Shown here: positions 60,104 to 63,201 of the stretch, in pieces | Numbering within the stretch: the stretch's first letter is position 1 | How the letters are laid out: each line of letters begins with the position of its first letter | NCBI GenBank assembly: GCA_009917455.1 | Contig: QZDS01000029.1 | Coordinates: forward strand, 1-63,201 | Reading direction: 5' to 3' | DNA from: a bacterium 1xD8-48 | GTDB taxonomy: Bacteria > Bacillota > Clostridia > Lachnospirales > Lachnospiraceae | Length of the DNA stretch: 63,201 nucleotides | Notes under the pieces: model-generated | Told to the model about the DNA's origin: nothing | The model's input: only the letters and a program-made list of their open reading frames with translations | Database searches by the model: none | Program-made: the position numbers and the translations under genes

Positions 60104-62931
60104 AAGTAGAATTATTCCCATTTCAAAAGAAGGCTGTCTATGAACTTAGGACAAGGACTGCGGCAGCGCTTGGGATGTATCAAAACACGCATATTCCCCA
60201 AGTGATTTCTTTACAGGCTCCAACAGGTGCAGGTAAGACGATTATTATGGCTGCTTTGATAGAGGATATTTATTTTGGAACGGAAAACTATGCGGATCAG
60301 CCGGAGGCAATATTTGTCTGGCTTTCAGATTCTCCAGCTTTAAATGAGCAGTCCAAGCAGAAGATAGATTTAAAAGCAGATCGCATTAAATTCGGGCAAT
60401 GCGTTGTCATTGAGGATGACTCTTTTGATATGGAAGAATTGCAGGGTGGGCATATCTATTTTTTGAATACACAGAAATTGGGGAAAGCAGGGAATCTTGG
60501 CAAACATTCGGATAACCGCCAGTATACCATTTGGGAAACTTTGGAGAATACGGCGAAGAAAAAAGCAGACAGACTGTATTTTATCATTGATGAGGCGCAT
60601 AGAGGAATGCAGGGAACAGCGGCAGGAACTGCAACATCAATTATGCAAAGATTTATCAAGGGAAGTGTTCCGCATAAACTTTCTCCAATACCATTAGTTA
60701 TAGGGATGAGTGCAACTTCTGCAAGATTTAACCAGCTTGTAGGAGATACCAATTCAACCTTGCAGAGGGTTATTATTACACCAAATGACGTTCGGGCATC
60801 AGGATTACTGAAAGACCGTATTTTGATTACATATCCTGATGTTCCGGCGAAAAATAATGATATGGCAGTGTTGCAAGCTGCTACTGATGAATGGAAAAGC
60901 AAATGCGATCATTGGCGCCAATATTGTTACGAACAGCATTATGCGCAGGTCAATCCGGTTTTCGTAATACAGGTTCAGGCTGGTAGTGGAAAATTGATTT
61001 CCAACACAAATCTTGATGACATAATTGCTAAAATTGAGGAACGTATCGGAGTGGCTTTCAAGGAAAATGAGGTGGTACATACATTTGGTTCGACAGCCAC
61101 GCTTTTGGTCAATGGGTTGAATGTTCCACATATTGAACCGTCTGAAATTACAGATGACAGACGGATAAAAGTAGTATTGTTTAAAGAAAATCTTTCTACA
61201 GGCTGGGATTGCCCGAGGGCTGAAACAATGATGTCATTTCGCCATGCAGAGGATGCTACATATATTGCCCAGTTATTAGGGAGAATGGTCAGAACTCCTT
61301 TGCAGAGCCATATCCTTGTAGATGACTACTTAAATGATGTTCGGCTGTATCTGCCATATTTCAATGCACATACAGTAGAAAATGTTGTAAAAGAATTGCA
61401 AAATTCAGAGGGTGAAGATATTCCAACAGTTGTTGATAGTGAATCGCTTGAGGAGGCTGTATATGTACCTTGGACGATTCATACGACACAGCATAGAAAA
61501 GAAAATGCACCCATTCCGGGACAGATTGGATTGGAAGAATTTATGCCTGATACCGCAGTTTTAGGTCAGAGCAAAATAGAGCCTGATAATCAGCAGAAAA
61601 ATAAATTAGAAGATATAGATAGTGTGGAACGAGGAACGGAGAATGATAATTGGTTTCCATTGCAGCAACCATATCCGCAAAGCGAACCACTTCCGGTTAT
61701 TTCTGTTCCAGTGAATACAAATATGGAGGCAGAGGGGCAGATTGTAGAGGGTGAACAGCTTTCGCTTTTGCCTGAAATTGACCGCGAGGGAATCACAAAA
61801 TTTATTAATGATCAAGGGTTTTTGACCTATGTTGTAAAAACAACTAAGATTCATAGCTATTTAAAATCTTTACTCGATCTCGCAGGCTTGCTGACATATA
61901 ACATGATATATCAAGGCGCAAAGGACGAGGTTGAGGAAGATATTCTTAATATGATGCGGGAATATGTAGATAAACTGCACCAGTCGGGAGAATATGAAGC
62001 ACTTTCCGCCAAAGTGCTTGAATTTAAGCTGCTTGTAGAGGTGTTTGATGTTTTCGGGCAGTCTATTAGAAATTATGGCCAGCTAAATTTTACGGCAATT
62101 TCTGATTCGGATATTGACCGTCAATTAAGGGCAGCTGATGCGCGAATCGGTAATTATGGTTTTTGTAACTTATATGGTCGGCGTTATCTGGATATCATGG
62201 ATGTGAATGCGTATAAAATTGACTGTATCTTATTTGCCGCAGATGATAACTGTATTGCAAATTTGAACAGGTATGCAGAAAAGAAATTTCATGAATTGAA
62301 TGATAAGTATCGTCGTTATGTTGTCGGGAAGTCTGAAAAATGCAGAAAACAGTATGATGATATCGTAGCAAACAGCGATATTGTCAGCAAACACAATTTC
62401 ACGCTGCCAGAAACAGTCAGCGTGAAAATAGAGCCAACTGGTAAAAAATATGATAATCATTTATTTGCATATGCGGACGGAATGGCACAAATAAAATTAA
62501 ATGGTTGGGAAAGCGGATTGATAGATGAGGAGTCGAAACGTTCTGATTTTGTCTGCTGGTTACGGAATCCGCCCAGAGAAAAATGGTCAATGTGTATGCC
62601 CTATGAAATGGAGGGAGTGAAAAAGCCTGCATATCCGGATTTTATCATTGTCAGAAAAGATTCTGTCCTTGGTTATGTAATAGACATATTGGAGCCACAT
62701 AATCCTAATTTTAAAGATAACCTTGGAAAAGCTAAGGCATTAGCGCAGTATGCAAAAGAGGAACCCAAGATAGGACGGGTTCAACTGATCCGGCTTGAGA
62801 AAGCTGCTTCTGGGAAAGATAAATTTAAACGCCTTGATATGTCACATGGGAGTATCAGGAAGAAGGTATTAAAAGCGATAAATACGGATGAGATTGACCA
62901 TATCTTTGAAACGGATGGGTTTTTTGAGTGA
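60100..62931 (+). CDS. res: Type III restriction enzyme helicase/nuclease subunit (Res)
   Basis: A 943-residue superfamily 2 translocase with Walker A APTGAGKT (40-47), DEAH in IIDEAHRGMQG, motif III GMSATSARF and motif VI QLLGRMVRTP. A middle helical part leads to a C-terminal nuclease-like region, KPAYPDFIIVR...YVIDILEPH. Here the expected (D/E)xK of a PD-(D/E)XK site reads ExH (Glu-Pro-His), so the metal-site Lys is replaced or supplied elsewhere. With Mod it should cut DNA after ATP-driven translocation between unmethylated sites. It starts in the ATGA overlap with mod. Confidence 0.9.
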   Translation: MKVELFPFQKKAVYELRTRTAAALGMYQNTHIPQVISLQAPTGAGKTIIMAALIEDIYFGTENYADQPEAIFVWLSDSPALNEQSKQKIDLKADRIKFGQCVVIEDDSFDMEELQGGHIYFLNTQKLGKAGNLGKHSDNRQYTIWETLENTAKKKADRLYFIIDEAHRGMQGTAAGTATSIMQRFIKGSVPHKLSPIPLVIGMSATSARFNQLVGDTNSTLQRVIITPNDVRASGLLKDRILITYPDVPAKNNDMAVLQAATDEWKSKCDHWRQYCYEQHYAQVNPVFVIQVQAGSGKLISNTNLDDIIAKIEERIGVAFKENEVVHTFGSTATLLVNGLNVPHIEPSEITDDRRIKVVLFKENLSTGWDCPRAETMMSFRHAEDATYIAQLLGRMVRTPLQSHILVDDYLNDVRLYLPYFNAHTVENVVKELQNSEGEDIPTVVDSESLEEAVYVPWTIHTTQHRKENAPIPGQIGLEEFMPDTAVLGQSKIEPDNQQKNKLEDIDSVERGTENDNWFPLQQPYPQSEPLPVISVPVNTNMEAEGQIVEGEQLSLLPEIDREGITKFINDQGFLTYVVKTTKIHSYLKSLLDLAGLLTYNMIYQGAKDEVEEDILNMMREYVDKLHQSGEYEALSAKVLEFKLLVEVFDVFGQSIRNYGQLNFTAISDSDIDRQLRAADARIGNYGFCNLYGRRYLDIMDVNAYKIDCILFAADDNCIANLNRYAEKKFHELNDKYRRYVVGKSEKCRKQYDDIVANSDIVSKHNFTLPETVSVKIEPTGKKYDNHLFAYADGMAQIKLNGWESGLIDEESKRSDFVCWLRNPPREKWSMCMPYEMEGVKKPAYPDFIIVRKDSVLGYVIDILEPHNPNFKDNLGKAKALAQYAKEEPKIGRVQLIRLEKAASGKDKFKRLDMSHGSIRKKVLKAINTDEIDHIFETDGFFE

Positions 62932-62943
62932 AAGGATGTAGAG

Positions 62944-63159
62944 ATGTTACAAGATGCACATGAAGGCTATGAATATCAGGATTATTTAACTGTTGCAATA
63001 ATTTTTGATGAATTATTAAATCATAGAGAAGCTTCATTTGTGATTGACCGCAAGTCATTTCCAAATGATAAATTTGATGATTTAAAAGTAATCAACACAT
63101 CATATGTGGATTGCTATCAAATAAAATATACCTTAATCCGTGAAACTCAGATTTATTAA
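62944..63159 (+). pseudogene. Truncated DUF4297-like dsDNA nuclease N-terminus
   Basis: The frame starts 12 bases after res (site AAAGGATGTAGAG). It reads EGYEYQDYLTVAIIFDELLN and then DKFDDLKV...CYQIKY, the N-terminal part of the DUF4297 (Cap4-like) nuclease domain: a Gln-rich motif, the DxFDD strand and the QxK strand. It then diverges and stops at 63159. Family members continue for hundreds of residues, so this is a truncated copy or the 5' piece of a gene broken by deletion or shift beyond the window. Confidence 0.6.
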
Positions 63160-63201
63160 ATACCTGCAAAGTCTGTGATTATGTGGTTTTGAAGAGCCAA
63201 A

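Overview
The window looks like the chromosome of an anaerobic, low-to-mid GC Bacillota, most probably a Lachnospiraceae-type Clostridia. The signs are a CIRCE-controlled groES-groEL, a glmS ribozyme ahead of glmS, a HemZ-type radical SAM enzyme, an aldo/keto reductase fused to a 2[4Fe-4S] domain, BceRS-BceAB peptide-sensing modules, a DUF3048 lipoprotein, and strong Shine-Dalgarno sequences throughout. Species cannot be fixed from the sequence alone.

Left accessory region (1-16.2 kb). It opens with a tandem family of unrecognised proteins, whose intergenic spacers share a conserved structured element. Next come a membrane-anchored XRE regulator and a CPBP membrane protein. Three antimicrobial-peptide response modules follow in different states of decay: relics of an ABC transporter and a histidine kinase (5.3-5.9 kb), an apparently intact lantibiotic-immunity-type ABC operon driven from four 11-bp direct repeats (6.0-9.4 kb), and a complete BceRS-BceAB set (11.2-15.9 kb). 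Between the last two lies a broken fic gene. A 0.9-kb segment carrying a hicAB toxin-antitoxin pair splits it inside the Fic active-site motif, and an IS200-type transposase relic follows.

Core region (16-54.5 kb). A serine hydrolase and a convergent membrane protein lead to an eight-gene signalling/chemotaxis operon: kinase, REC-HD-GYP-like protein, cheR, cheB, cheY, cheA, cheW and an MCP, closed by a strong terminator. No flagellar gene is present. Then come a DUF4430 lipoprotein with an ECF S-component (probable vitamin uptake), the ferredoxin-type aldo/keto reductase, a large Lhr-type helicase, a zinc alcohol dehydrogenase, a short KdpDE-like two-component system on the minus strand, and a decayed AAA-ATPase/PD-(D/E)XK gene. 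The rest of the core holds an acetyltransferase, a membrane-anchored GH25 lysozyme with SH3 repeats, a degenerate GGDEF protein, groESL, relA/spoT, an MBL hydrolase, a DUF3048 lipoprotein, glmS with its ribozyme, and hemZ.

Right accessory region (54.7-63.2 kb). Relics of a mobilisable element (two small-protein families and a truncated MobV relaxase) precede an AT-rich defence cassette. That cassette has an AlbA_2/Schlafen-type regulator with three perfect-phase 12-bp repeats in its own 5' region, a 27-bp inverted repeat before the next gene, type III methyltransferase (mod) and helicase/nuclease (res) genes, and a truncated DUF4297-like nuclease fragment at the window edge. The repeats suggest that the AlbA_2 protein acts as a controller of the restriction-modification genes. 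That is the most interesting untested arrangement here.
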